Program-made: the position numbers and the translations under genes
NCBI RefSeq assembly: GCF_020709055.1
Contig: NZ_JAJFCK010000003.1
Span: 1-64,000, forward strand
Source of the DNA: Ruminococcus callidus
GTDB lineage: Bacteria > Bacillota > Clostridia > Oscillospirales > Ruminococcaceae
Direction of reading: 5' to 3'
DNA: 64,000 bases
Notes under the pieces: model-generated
Told to the model about the DNA's origin: nothing
The model's input: the letters and a program-made list of their open reading frames with translations, nothing else
Databases searched by the model: none
Shown here: positions 53,413 to 61,614 of the stretch, in pieces
How the letters are laid out: each line of letters begins with the position of its first letter
How positions within the stretch are numbered: the first letter of the stretch is position 1

Positions 53413-54126
53413 ATGTTTGAAGCCTATATAACCAACACAGCCCTGTACCCCTTAATGGGGATCGAGGTAGGGACAACGGTACATTTCCCCATGACGACAC
53501 AGGAGTTGCAGGCCGCCCTTGCCAAAATCGGGATAGATGGGAAACGGTACAGCGAAGTGTTCTTTACCAGCTTTGACAGCGATGTGTTGGGGCTCTACGA
53601 TCATCTCTACGAATGTGAGAACATCGACGAGCTGAACGAGCTGGGCCACGCTCTGCTGGAAGTACGGGATAAGGGCGGACTGGAAACCTTTGAAGCCGCT
53701 CTTGTCTTGGGAAACCACACACGGAGCGTGAAGGATTTGATAAACCTGACGCAGAACCTTGACCTTTACCGCTTTTACCCGGATATTTCTGATGATGAAG
53801 GGCTGGGCCGTCTGTACGCCGACGAGCTTGGGACCATCGACATACCGGAGCACATTCAGAACTACTTCGATTATGAAGCATACGGACGGGATGTGCGTAT
53901 CAACGAGGGCGGCGTATTCGCTCCCGGTGGGTATGTGTCGGCAGTCCCGGAGGGCTTCAAGGAGTATTACCACGGGTCACAGGACATTCCGCCGGAACAC
54001 CGGATATTTGCTTATCCTGAAAAGGCCGAGCCTGTCCACTCCATTCTCGCTGCACTCAAACGGTTTCAAGAAGCCCCACCCACTCCGAAAAAGGACAAGG
54101 CGGGGACTTCCCATGAAGAACGGTAG
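53413..54126 (+). CDS. ardA: ArdA-like antirestriction protein
   Basis: A 237-residue acidic protein starting MFEAYITNTALYPLMGIEVGTTVHFPMT, the ArdA pattern of an N-terminal A-[YF]-[VI]-x-N strand, then INELNELGHALLEV-like ID..NELA helices and the C-terminal domain DLYRFYPDISDDEGLGRLYADELGTIDIPEHIQNYFDYEAYGRDV. ArdA mimics bent B-DNA and blocks type I restriction enzymes on entry. AAAGGAGG precedes the ATG at 53413. It follows a methyltransferase, giving the element two anti-restriction layers. Confidence 0.85.
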   Translation: MFEAYITNTALYPLMGIEVGTTVHFPMTTQELQAALAKIGIDGKRYSEVFFTSFDSDVLGLYDHLYECENIDELNELGHALLEVRDKGGLETFEAALVLGNHTRSVKDLINLTQNLDLYRFYPDISDDEGLGRLYADELGTIDIPEHIQNYFDYEAYGRDVRINEGGVFAPGGYVSAVPEGFKEYYHGSQDIPPEHRIFAYPEKAEPVHSILAALKRFQEAPPTPKKDKAGTSHEER

Positions 54127-54128
54127 GA

Positions 54129-54151
54129 CTTCGGGCCAGCATGGCCCGAAG
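54129..54151 (+). repeat. ICE2 intergenic stem-loop, copy 2
   Basis: CTTCGGGCC...GGCCCGAAG, 23 nt, 2 bases after the ardA stop and 7 bases before the next AGGAGG. One of seven copies. Confidence 0.85.
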
Positions 54152-55190
54152 CATAAAGGAGGTGCATACCATCAACTATTACCCTATCAATGAAGGAGCC
54201 GCCCGCCGGGCAAAAGAAATGAACAGCTTTTCCGACTACAAGGAAGGGAGCGCAACGGCGGAATACCGGGCAATGGTAGACAAGGCCGCCGCCATAGCGG
54301 AACAGCAGAAATCGCGGGTGGACCCCATGTACCATGAGAAGATCGACCATCTGTTAGACATCTACGCCCGCAAGCTGGCCGAAAACATGAACCAGGGCTT
54401 TGCCATTGACGCAAGGGTTCCCTCTGTGATGATCGCCGGACCTGCCAATTTCCCGGTGGGAAAGAAGGAAAAACAGAACCGGGCCCGGGACAGCAACATG
54501 GAGGAATGGCGGTATATTCAAGGGCTGCTGGATAAGATACGTAGTACCGGCATGGGCGGGATCAGCGCCGATGACCCGGCGGCCATTGAAAAGCTCCAGA
54601 AGAAGCTGGACGGGCTGGAACGCTCCCAGCTCATTATGAAGGAGGTCAACGCCTATTACCGCAAGCATGGCAAGCTGGATGGCTGTGCGCTGCTGTCTCC
54701 GGACCAGATTGAAAAGCTGAAAGCAAGCATGGCGTCAAGCTGGCGGAGCGACCCGAGGCCCTTTGAAAGCTACCAGCTTACTAACAACAATGCGGAGATC
54801 CGCCGGGTAAAGGCCCGTATCGAACAGCTTTCCAAACAGGCACAGCAGGAATTTTCCGGCTGGGAGTTCGACGGGGGCCGTGTGGAAATGAACCGAGAGG
54901 ACAACCGCTTGCAGGTGTTCTTTGACGGAAAGCCTGACGCGGACACCCGGGCCGAGCTGAAAAGCAACGGTTTCCGCTGGGCTCCCAGCGTGGGCGCATG
55001 GCAGAGGCAGCTCACGGACAACGCCATCCGGGCGGCTGACCGCTTGGAATGTATCAAGCCGCTGTCCGGCGAAACGCCTTCCCAGCTTCAAAAGAAGCCC
55101 TCTATCTTGCAAACCATGCGGGAACAGGGCGAAAAAGTCCAGACGGAGCCGGAAAAGAAAGCTCCGTCCGGCAGGGATGCCGAGCGGTAA
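54141..55190 (+). CDS. Hypothetical ICE protein, unusual start (DUF3560-like C-terminus)
   Basis: About 340-349 residues. Helical and charged: INYYPINEGAARRAKEMNSFSDYKEGSATAEYRAMVDKAAAIAEQQK, then LLDIYARKLAENMNQGFAIDARVPSVMIAGPANFPVGKKEKQNRARD. The C-terminal LQVFFDGKPDADTRAELKSNGFRWAPSVGAWQRQLTDNAIRAADRL is a pattern seen in DUF3560-type ICE proteins. The AAAGGAGG at 54155-54162 is 8 bases before an in-frame ATC at 54171, not an ATG. The only upstream ATG (54141) lies in stem-loop copy 2 before the ribosome site; the next in-frame ATG is 54219. The true start is unsettled. Confidence 0.7.
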   Translation: MARSIKEVHTINYYPINEGAARRAKEMNSFSDYKEGSATAEYRAMVDKAAAIAEQQKSRVDPMYHEKIDHLLDIYARKLAENMNQGFAIDARVPSVMIAGPANFPVGKKEKQNRARDSNMEEWRYIQGLLDKIRSTGMGGISADDPAAIEKLQKKLDGLERSQLIMKEVNAYYRKHGKLDGCALLSPDQIEKLKASMASSWRSDPRPFESYQLTNNNAEIRRVKARIEQLSKQAQQEFSGWEFDGGRVEMNREDNRLQVFFDGKPDADTRAELKSNGFRWAPSVGAWQRQLTDNAIRAADRLECIKPLSGETPSQLQKKPSILQTMREQGEKVQTEPEKKAPSGRDAER

Positions 55191-55191
55191 G

Positions 55192-55220
55192 CCTCGGGCC
55201 ACATTGGCCCGAGGTTTTCT
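55192..55220 (+). terminator. ICE2 stem-loop copy 3 with T-run
   Basis: CCTCGGGCC...GGCCCGAGG (55192-55214), a 23-nt inverted repeat right after the preceding stop and followed by TTTTCT. This copy has a terminator-like end. Confidence 0.7.
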
Positions 55221-55410
55221 GTTCCCCGAGACTGTACGGGGGCCTCCCGGATAGCGGGAACCCCGACGGAAAGCCTGCAAATAAAAAGTCAAGTCCGAAA
55301 CAGGACTTGAGCGAAGAAAAATTTACAGGCAGCAGGTAGAGCAAAAGGGCAACACAAAAAGACCACCACAAAGTGCTGGTCTAATAAAAAGTGTGAAAAT
55401 ATGGACTACG

Positions 55411-56661
55411 TCAGTCGCTTGTTTTCAGCCCGGTGGAATCCATATCTACCGGAGGCAGATCGTCCAATGTAGAAAGATAGTCCCGCACCTGTGCGTAATA
55501 ACGCCGCAGAAACTTGTTGGATGCAGCGGTCATGTAGACATAGAAGGGTTTGCCCTCGGAACGTTTGTGGTCAAGGAACTGGTAGACCGGCTCATCCTGA
55601 GGTGAGCATTTCAGGTATATCCCCATGATATTGAACAGCGTTTTGCGGAGATATGGAGAGCCACGCTTGGAGGATTTGTTACTCCTTACGTTCTTGTCAC
55701 CGGACTGATTGGGCATGGGATCAATACCTGCAAAGGCAACCAGAGACTGCTTTCGTTCAAAGCGGCGCACATCGCCGATCTCAGCCATGAGCTGCGGGCC
55801 GAAGGACTTCCCAACACCGTACATCGCCATGACCACAGGGTACTCTGGCAGCGTAGAGGCAAGACGTTCCATTTCTGCACGGTAGGTTTCCACGCTGCGG
55901 GAGATGCTGGTGAGCTGGTTCGCCGCTTCCTGTACGAGGACTTTCGTTACCTCAGATTTAGGGACCAGAACGACAGCGTTTTTGGCAAGGGAATACACTT
56001 CCACGGCATTGCCCTGCTTGAAGATGTAGCCATGGCGCTTGCACCATTTTCGGTAGCGCTCAGAGAATGCGTTGAGACTCTGCTTCCGCACGCACTCCAC
56101 ATGCCAGAAGGTATGGACAAAATCAACCCATTTCTGCGTCCCATCGCTTCGCACAGGGCTGTCAAAGCACTTGCGGATGCCGGGGAAGGACTGTTCCAAA
56201 AGAGCAATCAGGTTGTTTGCAGAGGCTGTCCGCTGCTTGGAAGCAAGCTGAAACTGACGGTTCAATGTTTTCAGATCATAACGAATGGTATCCATAGGGG
56301 TATAGTCTCGCAGATCAGCCCAGTTGTCAAGAGCGTATCGGGCGATCTTCACAGCATCGGCCTTGTCGGTTTTCACACGGCGTAGAGAATTGGCACCGTA
56401 TTCCTTAATGAGCAGCGGATTTACTGCACTGACATAAAGACCGGCTTCATGCAATGCTTTTGCGACCGGCTCATAATAGCGGCCTGTGTGCTCCAGTACG
56501 ACACGGGTTTCCCCATCAAGAGCCTTCAACTGCTCAGCGAGAGAAGCCAACCCTTCCGTATTGTGGGCGACATCGAATGGCAGCCGAACGACCTCGCCAA
56601 AGGGGCGAAGCACTGCCACCGTACTCTTTCTGCTTGAAACATCAATGCCTGCTGCGTTCAT
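55411..56661 (-). CDS. IS110-family transposase
   Basis: A 416-residue DEDD transposase: GIDVSSRKS (first Asp), VVLEHTGRYYEP (Glu), RRVKTDKADAVKIARYA (Asp-x-x-Asp) in the N-terminal RuvC-like domain, and the C-terminal Transposase_20 part MAMYGVGKSFGPQLMAEIGDVRRF with the conserved GIDPMPNQSG Ser site. The ATG at 56661 has GGGAGTG upstream. It is opposite to the ICE2 genes and lies between the DUF3560-like and pcfB genes. It appears full length. Confidence 0.93.
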   Translation of the reverse strand: MNAAGIDVSSRKSTVAVLRPFGEVVRLPFDVAHNTEGLASLAEQLKALDGETRVVLEHTGRYYEPVAKALHEAGLYVSAVNPLLIKEYGANSLRRVKTDKADAVKIARYALDNWADLRDYTPMDTIRYDLKTLNRQFQLASKQRTASANNLIALLEQSFPGIRKCFDSPVRSDGTQKWVDFVHTFWHVECVRKQSLNAFSERYRKWCKRHGYIFKQGNAVEVYSLAKNAVVLVPKSEVTKVLVQEAANQLTSISRSVETYRAEMERLASTLPEYPVVMAMYGVGKSFGPQLMAEIGDVRRFERKQSLVAFAGIDPMPNQSGDKNVRSNKSSKRGSPYLRKTLFNIMGIYLKCSPQDEPVYQFLDHKRSEGKPFYVYMTAASNKFLRRYYAQVRDYLSTLDDLPPVDMDSTGLKTSD

Positions 56662-56880
56662 ACAATCACTCCCGGTTAGAATTTGCAATGGACAAAAGCC
56701 ATCTTACCCATTGCCGATTCCATCTGTTTGCTGACACGAACGCATTGGCTCTACCTGCACAAATCGAACACTGCGAATAGGAGGATGGCTGACTGACTTT
56801 CTGGCGGACGTATTAGCCCTTGGAGGCTTAGGTCAGACCATTACCTCACTATTCTAACAGTTTAGGCAACGAGATGTCCC
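56662..56880 (-). other. Non-coding end of the IS110 element, candidate bridge RNA region
   Basis: About 220 bases upstream of the transposase with no gene. IS110-group elements encode their structured bridge RNA in this end. Visible structure includes a perfect 7-bp hairpin GCAATGG (56685-56691) / CCATTGC (56708-56714) and a GGTC-A-GACC palindrome near 56830. The exact element boundary is not seen. Confidence 0.45.
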
Positions 56881-56937
56881 ATGCCTATGGCTGGCTGCCA
56901 TAAACCAAGGGGCAAATATATAGTAACAGGAGGTTTT

Positions 56938-57408
56938 ATGCAGGAAGAAGTAAACCAAAAAACGGTTGCCCTTTCGATCAGGACAACGAAGCTCACAGGA
57001 AAAGTGCTGGCTGCCGCTCTTGGCAAGGTGGTTCGGGCGCTGCAAAAGCACCACCGGAAGGCGCTGACCCCGCAGGGACGCCAGAGCGTGAAAAAGCTGA
57101 TGAACCACTATGGCGGCAAAAGTGCCATGCCCTATGTGGGAGCTCCAAAGGATTTTGACCGGATCGCGAAGGAGTTCCATGTGGACTACGCTTTCCATAA
57201 AGTGAGCCCCGGTCATTACCTGCTGTTTTTCAAAGCCAATCAGGCGGACGCTATCACGGCGGCCTTCCAGAAGTACAGCGCAAAGGTGCTGAACAAAGAG
57301 CAGGACAAGGCTTCCATCCTCGGCCAGCTTCGGAAATTCACGGAGCAGATCAGGACACAGGCAAAGGAAAAGCAGCGGACCAGAGAGGCGGTGAAGGACG
57401 GACGTTGA
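56938..57408 (+). CDS. PcfB-family protein (DUF3801)
   Basis: A 156-residue homologue of the ICE1 PcfB. The domain is FDRIAKEFHVDYAFHKVSPGHYLLFFKANQADAITAAFQKYSAKV (about residues 77-121), followed by a basic tail. Expected relaxosome accessory factor. AGGAGGT lies 5 bases before the ATG at 56938; the frame upstream of it belongs to the IS110 flank. The next gene overlaps its stop (TTGA). Confidence 0.82.
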   Translation: MQEEVNQKTVALSIRTTKLTGKVLAAALGKVVRALQKHHRKALTPQGRQSVKKLMNHYGGKSAMPYVGAPKDFDRIAKEFHVDYAFHKVSPGHYLLFFKANQADAITAAFQKYSAKVLNKEQDKASILGQLRKFTEQIRTQAKEKQRTREAVKDGR

Positions 57409-59228
57409 GTGACAAGATCAGAAAATATGTGCTCCCAAACCTGCCGTACCTCTTTGTGTTCTGGTTCTTCTCCAAAATCGGGACGGCCTACCGGATCGCC
57501 CCCGGCACAGACTTCGGGACAAAGCTCATGGGGATGCTCGATACCTTCCCCAAAGCATTTGAAACCTACTGGCCGGGGCTGGGAGGTATTGACCTGCTGG
57601 TGGGCCTTGCCGGTGCGGCTGGGGTGTATCTGCTGATACAGTCAAAGATCAGGCAGGCGAAAAAATTCCGGCGGGATGCGGAGTACGGCACCGCCCGCTT
57701 TGGAACAAAGGAAGATATAAAGCCATTTGTTGACCCTAAATTTCAGAACAATGTCATTCTGACCGGGACGGAGTTCCTTACCATGAACACCCGTCCGAAG
57801 ATACCCGCCAATGCCCGGAACCTAAACGCCTGTGTCATCGGCTCGTCCGGCTCGGGAAAGACAAGGTTCTGGCTGACCCCGCAGCTTCTTCAAGCCCATT
57901 CCTCGTATGTGGTGGTAGACCCGAAGGGCGGCACTCTCGACCAGTGCGGGCGGTTTCTGCAACGGGAGAAATACAGGGTGCGGGTGTTCAACAGTATCGA
58001 CTTTTCAAAATCCATGCACTACAATCCGCTGGCCTATATCAAGACAGAAAGCGATGTTTTGAAATTTGTTACCGCCCTGATTGCCAACACCAAAGACGAC
58101 GGCAAGGAGGGCGACGAGTTCTGGACCAAAGCCGAAACCCTCTTGTACTGCGCCCTTGTGGCCTACATCGTGTTTGAGGGGCCGGAGGAAGAACGCAACA
58201 TGAATACGCTGGTGGAAATGATAAACAGCATGGAAGTCCGGGAGGATGACGAAACCTTCAAAAATGCGGTGGACTATATGTTTGACGGGCTGGAACGCCG
58301 CAGCCCCCAGCACTTCGCCGTGAGGCAGTATAAGAAATACAAGCTCGCCAGCGGCAAGACAGCCAAAAGCATCTTGATTTCCTGCGGTGCAAGACTGGCT
58401 CCCTTTGATATTCCCCAGCTTCGGGAGATCATGTCTTATGACGAACTGGAGCTGGATAAGCTGGGGGATGAAAAATCAGCGCTGTTCTTTCTTATCAGCG
58501 ACACGGACACCACCTACAACTTTTTGGTTGCCCTCGCTTTTTCGCAGATGTTCAACCTTCTGTGTGAACGGGCTGATAACACCTATGGCGGGCGTCTGCC
58601 CTACCATGTGCGGGTGCTATGGGACGAGGCTGCCAACACCGGGCAGGTGCCGGGGCTGGAAAAGATTGTGGCCGTCATTCGTTCCCGGGAGATCAGCCTG
58701 ACGCTCTTTTATCAGGCTATGAGCCAGTGCAAGGCATTGTACAAAGACCATTCCGAAACCATCATGGGAAACATGGACAGTATCGTGTTCCTCGGAGGCC
58801 GGGAGGCTTCCACCCTAAAGGATATTTCGGAAAACTGGCTGGGCAAGGCCACCATCTCTATGCAGACCGAGGGCCGAAGCCGGGGACAGTCTGAAAGTTA
58901 CAGCCAGAATATGCAGCGGCTTGGCCGGGAACTGATGACCACCAGCGAGATCACCACCATGCCCGGGGATAAATGTATCTTGCAGCTTCGGGGGCTCCCG
59001 CCCTTCCTGTCCCCGAAGTATGACTTGAAAAAGCACCCGAATTACAAGTACACAGCCGAATTTGATAAAAAGAAAAACGCCTTCCGCTTGGAAAGCCTGT
59101 TCCGCCACCGGCCATTGAGACTAAAGCCGGAGGACGAATACACGGTGTACGAAGTGGACGGCTCCGACACGGACGAAGAAGCTGACCTGTTGAATTTCGA
59201 TGATCTGGACAGCGACGAGTTTGTGTAA
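57405..59228 (+). CDS. VirD4/TraG-type coupling protein
   Basis: A 607-residue coupling ATPase. Membrane segments lie at about 10-25 and 65-80. Walker A is GSSGSGKTRFW (about residues 146-156), Walker B LWDEAANTGQVPGLEKI (about 404). Where ICE1 has DEFAN this copy has DEAAN. Family stretches DEFWTKAETLLYCAL and ASGKTAKSILISCGARLAPFD match ICE1. TTG start overlapping the pcfB stop by 4 bases; no ATG is better placed. An acidic C-terminal tail (SDTDEEADLLNFDDLDSDEFV) is present. Confidence 0.93.
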   Translation: MSDKIRKYVLPNLPYLFVFWFFSKIGTAYRIAPGTDFGTKLMGMLDTFPKAFETYWPGLGGIDLLVGLAGAAGVYLLIQSKIRQAKKFRRDAEYGTARFGTKEDIKPFVDPKFQNNVILTGTEFLTMNTRPKIPANARNLNACVIGSSGSGKTRFWLTPQLLQAHSSYVVVDPKGGTLDQCGRFLQREKYRVRVFNSIDFSKSMHYNPLAYIKTESDVLKFVTALIANTKDDGKEGDEFWTKAETLLYCALVAYIVFEGPEEERNMNTLVEMINSMEVREDDETFKNAVDYMFDGLERRSPQHFAVRQYKKYKLASGKTAKSILISCGARLAPFDIPQLREIMSYDELELDKLGDEKSALFFLISDTDTTYNFLVALAFSQMFNLLCERADNTYGGRLPYHVRVLWDEAANTGQVPGLEKIVAVIRSREISLTLFYQAMSQCKALYKDHSETIMGNMDSIVFLGGREASTLKDISENWLGKATISMQTEGRSRGQSESYSQNMQRLGRELMTTSEITTMPGDKCILQLRGLPPFLSPKYDLKKHPNYKYTAEFDKKKNAFRLESLFRHRPLRLKPEDEYTVYEVDGSDTDEEADLLNFDDLDSDEFV

Positions 59229-59251
59229 CTTCGGGCCATGATAACCCGAAG
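59229..59251 (+). repeat. ICE2 intergenic stem-loop, copy 4
   Basis: CTTCGGGCC...AACCCGAAG, a 23-nt repeat starting on the base after the virD4 stop and followed by a separate terminator hairpin. Confidence 0.8.
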
Positions 59252-59252
59252 C

Positions 59253-59277
59253 GCCGCCGATGTGGGCGGCTTTTTTT
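59253..59277 (+). terminator. Terminator between virD4 and maff2
   Basis: GCCGCC (59253-59258) pairs with GGCGGC (59265-59270) around GATGTG, followed by seven T. Confidence 0.85.
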
Positions 59278-59317
59278 GTACCCAAAACCATCAAACAAAC
59301 AAAATGGAGGAACGTAT

Positions 59318-59533
59318 ATGGAATTTTTCAATCAGGCAATCGACATTCTTAAAATTCTGGTCATGGCTCTTGGCGCTGGTCTGGCGGTATGGGGCGTCAT
59401 CAACCTTCTGGAAGGTTACGGGTCGGACAACCCTGCGGCAAAAAGCCAGGGCATTAAGCAGCTCATGGCGGGCGGCGGTGTCGTTCTGATCGGCCTTCAG
59501 CTTATCCCTCTGCTGTCCGGGCTGTTCAGCTAA
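59318..59533 (+). CDS. Maff2-family pilin-like membrane protein
   Basis: A 71-residue protein with two membrane segments around VWGVINLLEGYGSDNPAAKSQGIKQLMAGGG, matching the C-terminal part of the ICE1 copy but without its signal region. Probably a small channel or pilin component. TGGAGG precedes the ATG at 59318. Confidence 0.82.
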   Translation: MEFFNQAIDILKILVMALGAGLAVWGVINLLEGYGSDNPAAKSQGIKQLMAGGGVVLIGLQLIPLLSGLFS

Positions 59534-59574
59534 ATGTCACCCATTGTCCCTTTTTCCAGAAAAGGAGCTGATAT

Positions 59575-60441
59575 ATGGACTTTATCATCGACGCAATCGT
59601 TGAATGGCTGAAAGGTCTGCTCGTCGATGGTATCATGGGGAATCTGGACGGCCTTTTCGATAACGTCAATCAGAGCGTTGGCGAAATCGCCACACAGGTA
59701 GGCACGACCCCGGCGGACTGGAACGCCGGGGTCTTTTCCATGATACGACAGATCTCCGAAACTGCCATTCTGCCAATCGCCGGGGTCATCCTCACTTTTG
59801 TTATGACCTATGAACTGATACAGATGCTCATAGAACGCAACAACCTCCATGAAGTTGACACATGGATGTTTTTTAAGTGGGTGTTCAAAACCTTTGTGGC
59901 TGTGATGATCCTGACGAATACCTTCAATATCGTGCTGGCGGTCTTTGATGTGAGCCAGCATGTGATCCAGCAGTCAGCGGGCATTATCCAGAACGGGACA
60001 GAAATCACGCCGGATGTGCTGGACAGTCTGCGGACAGAGCTTGAGGCGATGGAGTTAGGCCCTCTGTTCGGACTCTGGCTCCAGTCCTTCCTGATCCAGC
60101 TTACCATGATTGCCTTAAACATCGTGATTTTCGTCATCGTATATGGCCGTATGATTGAAATTTATTTACTCACAAGTTTAGCGCCTATCCCGTTTGCCAC
60201 AGTCCCCAACAGGGAAACCGGACACATGGGGCAGAACTATTTCCGCTCCCTCTTTGCGGTGGGCTTTCAAGGTCTATTGATCTTAGTCTGTGTCGCCATC
60301 TATGCGGTGCTGATCCAGAGTATCGCCACCGACGGCGACCCCATCGGGGCAATCTGGGGCTGTGTGGGATATACGGTGCTGCTGTGTTTTACCTTATTCA
60401 AAACAGGCAGTCTTGCAAAATCCATCTTCGGCTGCCATTAA
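59575..60441 (+). CDS. VirB6/TrbL-like conjugation membrane protein
   Basis: A 288-residue polytopic protein with an amphipathic start (MDFIIDAIVEWLKGLLVDGIMGNLDGLFDNVNQ) and about six membrane segments. TSLAPIPFATVPNRETGHMGQNYFRSLFAVGFQGLLILV is shared with the ICE1 homologue. Likely inner-membrane channel part. AAAGGAGC precedes the ATG. Confidence 0.85.
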   Translation: MDFIIDAIVEWLKGLLVDGIMGNLDGLFDNVNQSVGEIATQVGTTPADWNAGVFSMIRQISETAILPIAGVILTFVMTYELIQMLIERNNLHEVDTWMFFKWVFKTFVAVMILTNTFNIVLAVFDVSQHVIQQSAGIIQNGTEITPDVLDSLRTELEAMELGPLFGLWLQSFLIQLTMIALNIVIFVIVYGRMIEIYLLTSLAPIPFATVPNRETGHMGQNYFRSLFAVGFQGLLILVCVAIYAVLIQSIATDGDPIGAIWGCVGYTVLLCFTLFKTGSLAKSIFGCH

Positions 60442-60445
60442 GAGA

Positions 60446-60468
60446 CTTCGGGCCATGCTGACCCGAAG
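60446..60468 (+). repeat. ICE2 intergenic stem-loop, copy 5
   Basis: CTTCGGGCC...GACCCGAAG, 23 nt, 4 bases after the virB6 stop, followed closely by AAAGGAG. Confidence 0.85.
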
Positions 60469-60484
60469 CGGAAAGGAGAAATCC

Positions 60485-60907
60485 ATGCAGGAAAAAACTG
60501 CGGGCGGAACACCAGCCGCCCCTATAAAGCTGGATGTAAGCGTGCGGGTCATCGAACCTGTGAAAAACCTCATGGGCTTTGCCAGCGTGAAATTCAATGA
60601 CTGCTTTGTGGTGGAAAATCTGAAAATCGTACAGGGCAGCAAGGGGCTCTTTCTTGGGATGCCCAGCCAGCCAGACGGCAAAGGCGGCTACCGGGATATG
60701 GCCTACCCTGTCACAAAGGAGTTCCGGGAACAGCTCAACACCGCTGTTCTGCAAGCCTATGAGGCAAAGCTGGAACAGATGGCGGAGCGCGGCTCTGTGG
60801 GGCGTGCGTCCATCAGCGACCAGCTCAAAGCCGGAAAAGCGGCTGCCGAACAGGCAAAGGCAGAACGGCCTCCGAAGGAAAAGCCCAGCCGCAGCGCAGA
60901 GCGTTGA
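60485..60907 (+). CDS. spoVG: SpoVG-family protein
   Basis: A 140-residue protein. The core (IKLDVSVRVIEPVKNLMGFASVKFNDCFVVENLKIVQGSKGLFLGMPSQPDGKGGYRDMAYPVTKEFREQLN, about residues 16-87) is SpoVG, a small nucleic-acid-binding regulator; a helical tail follows. ICE copies are common but their role is not known; it might regulate transfer genes or bind RNA. AAGGAG precedes the ATG at 60485. Confidence 0.85.
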   Translation: MQEKTAGGTPAAPIKLDVSVRVIEPVKNLMGFASVKFNDCFVVENLKIVQGSKGLFLGMPSQPDGKGGYRDMAYPVTKEFREQLNTAVLQAYEAKLEQMAERGSVGRASISDQLKAGKAAAEQAKAERPPKEKPSRSAER

Positions 60908-60930
60908 CCTCGGGCCATGCTGGCCCGAAG
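60908..60930 (+). repeat. ICE2 intergenic stem-loop, copy 6
   Basis: CCTCGGGCC...GGCCCGAAG, 23 nt, immediately after the spoVG stop and before AAAGGAGG. Confidence 0.85.
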
Positions 60931-60949
60931 CAGAAAGGAGGCGGAAACC

Positions 60950-61570
60950 ATGCCACGCAAACGGACGGGCTATGACGCGGCCTGCTATTACGACGGAAAA
61001 CTGCTGGGCCGCTGTACCAAAGCGGACAGCGATGCCTATACCCTGTTGATGAACGCCTGCGGCGGGGAGGCTGCCCGTGTTCTTCGGGAATATGCCTATT
61101 TTTCCCCAGAACTGAAAGCCATCTTGGAAAAGGCGGCGCTCATGCAGGCGGACCGGAGCCGGACGGGCGGAATGTTCCATGCGCCGAAAAGCTCCCCGTG
61201 GGGCGAGGTGCAGAATTGTGAAACCCTCTGTCCGGGGGTGTTTCTGGTATCTACCGCCAGCCACGGCGGAACGATGGTGGCAAACGAGGTAGCCGCCGTT
61301 CTCTCCCCAGCGGCCAAAAAATGCGGCTTCAAGGACAAGGGCTATATCTGCTATGAGGAGGACGCACAGGAAAGCGTAGTGCTCCGGGAGCTGCTGGACA
61401 AAAAGCTGTGGAAAATCCCTGACCGCATTAAGGACAAAGGACAGTTTGAAGAAAAACTCAATCAGTCCATCCGGCAGTATCACCCCGAATACTGGCGGGC
61501 AAGGCAGAGCGGACGAGAGGCCGCCGAAGCTGCCCGCAGCACAGCCCCGGCCAAAGAGGCCGCAAGATAA
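60950..61570 (+). CDS. DUF7007-like ICE protein (206 aa)
   Basis: Starts MPRKRTGYDAACYYDGKLLGRCTKADSDAYTLLMNACGG. The middle SSPWGEVQNCETLCPGVFLVSTASHGGTMVANEVAAVLSPAAKKCG is the pattern I associate with DUF7007 (a SPWG...VSTpsHGG segment). The C-terminus is Ala-rich and helical. Function unknown; soluble. AAAGGAGG precedes the ATG at 60950. Confidence 0.7.
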   Translation: MPRKRTGYDAACYYDGKLLGRCTKADSDAYTLLMNACGGEAARVLREYAYFSPELKAILEKAALMQADRSRTGGMFHAPKSSPWGEVQNCETLCPGVFLVSTASHGGTMVANEVAAVLSPAAKKCGFKDKGYICYEEDAQESVVLRELLDKKLWKIPDRIKDKGQFEEKLNQSIRQYHPEYWRARQSGREAAEAARSTAPAKEAAR

Positions 61571-61593
61571 CCTCGGGTCATGCTGGCCCGAAG
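61571..61593 (+). repeat. ICE2 intergenic stem-loop, copy 7
   Basis: CCTCGGGTC...GGCCCGAAG, 23 nt, immediately after the preceding stop and before AAAGGAGG. Confidence 0.85.
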
Positions 61594-61614
61594 CAATAAA
61601 GGAGGTGTACCAAA

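Noticed and set aside
51678..61593. Seven repeats considered as a CRISPR array
   Set aside because: Spacing is kilobases, not 30-40 bases, and each lies between genes; they are dispersed stem-loops.
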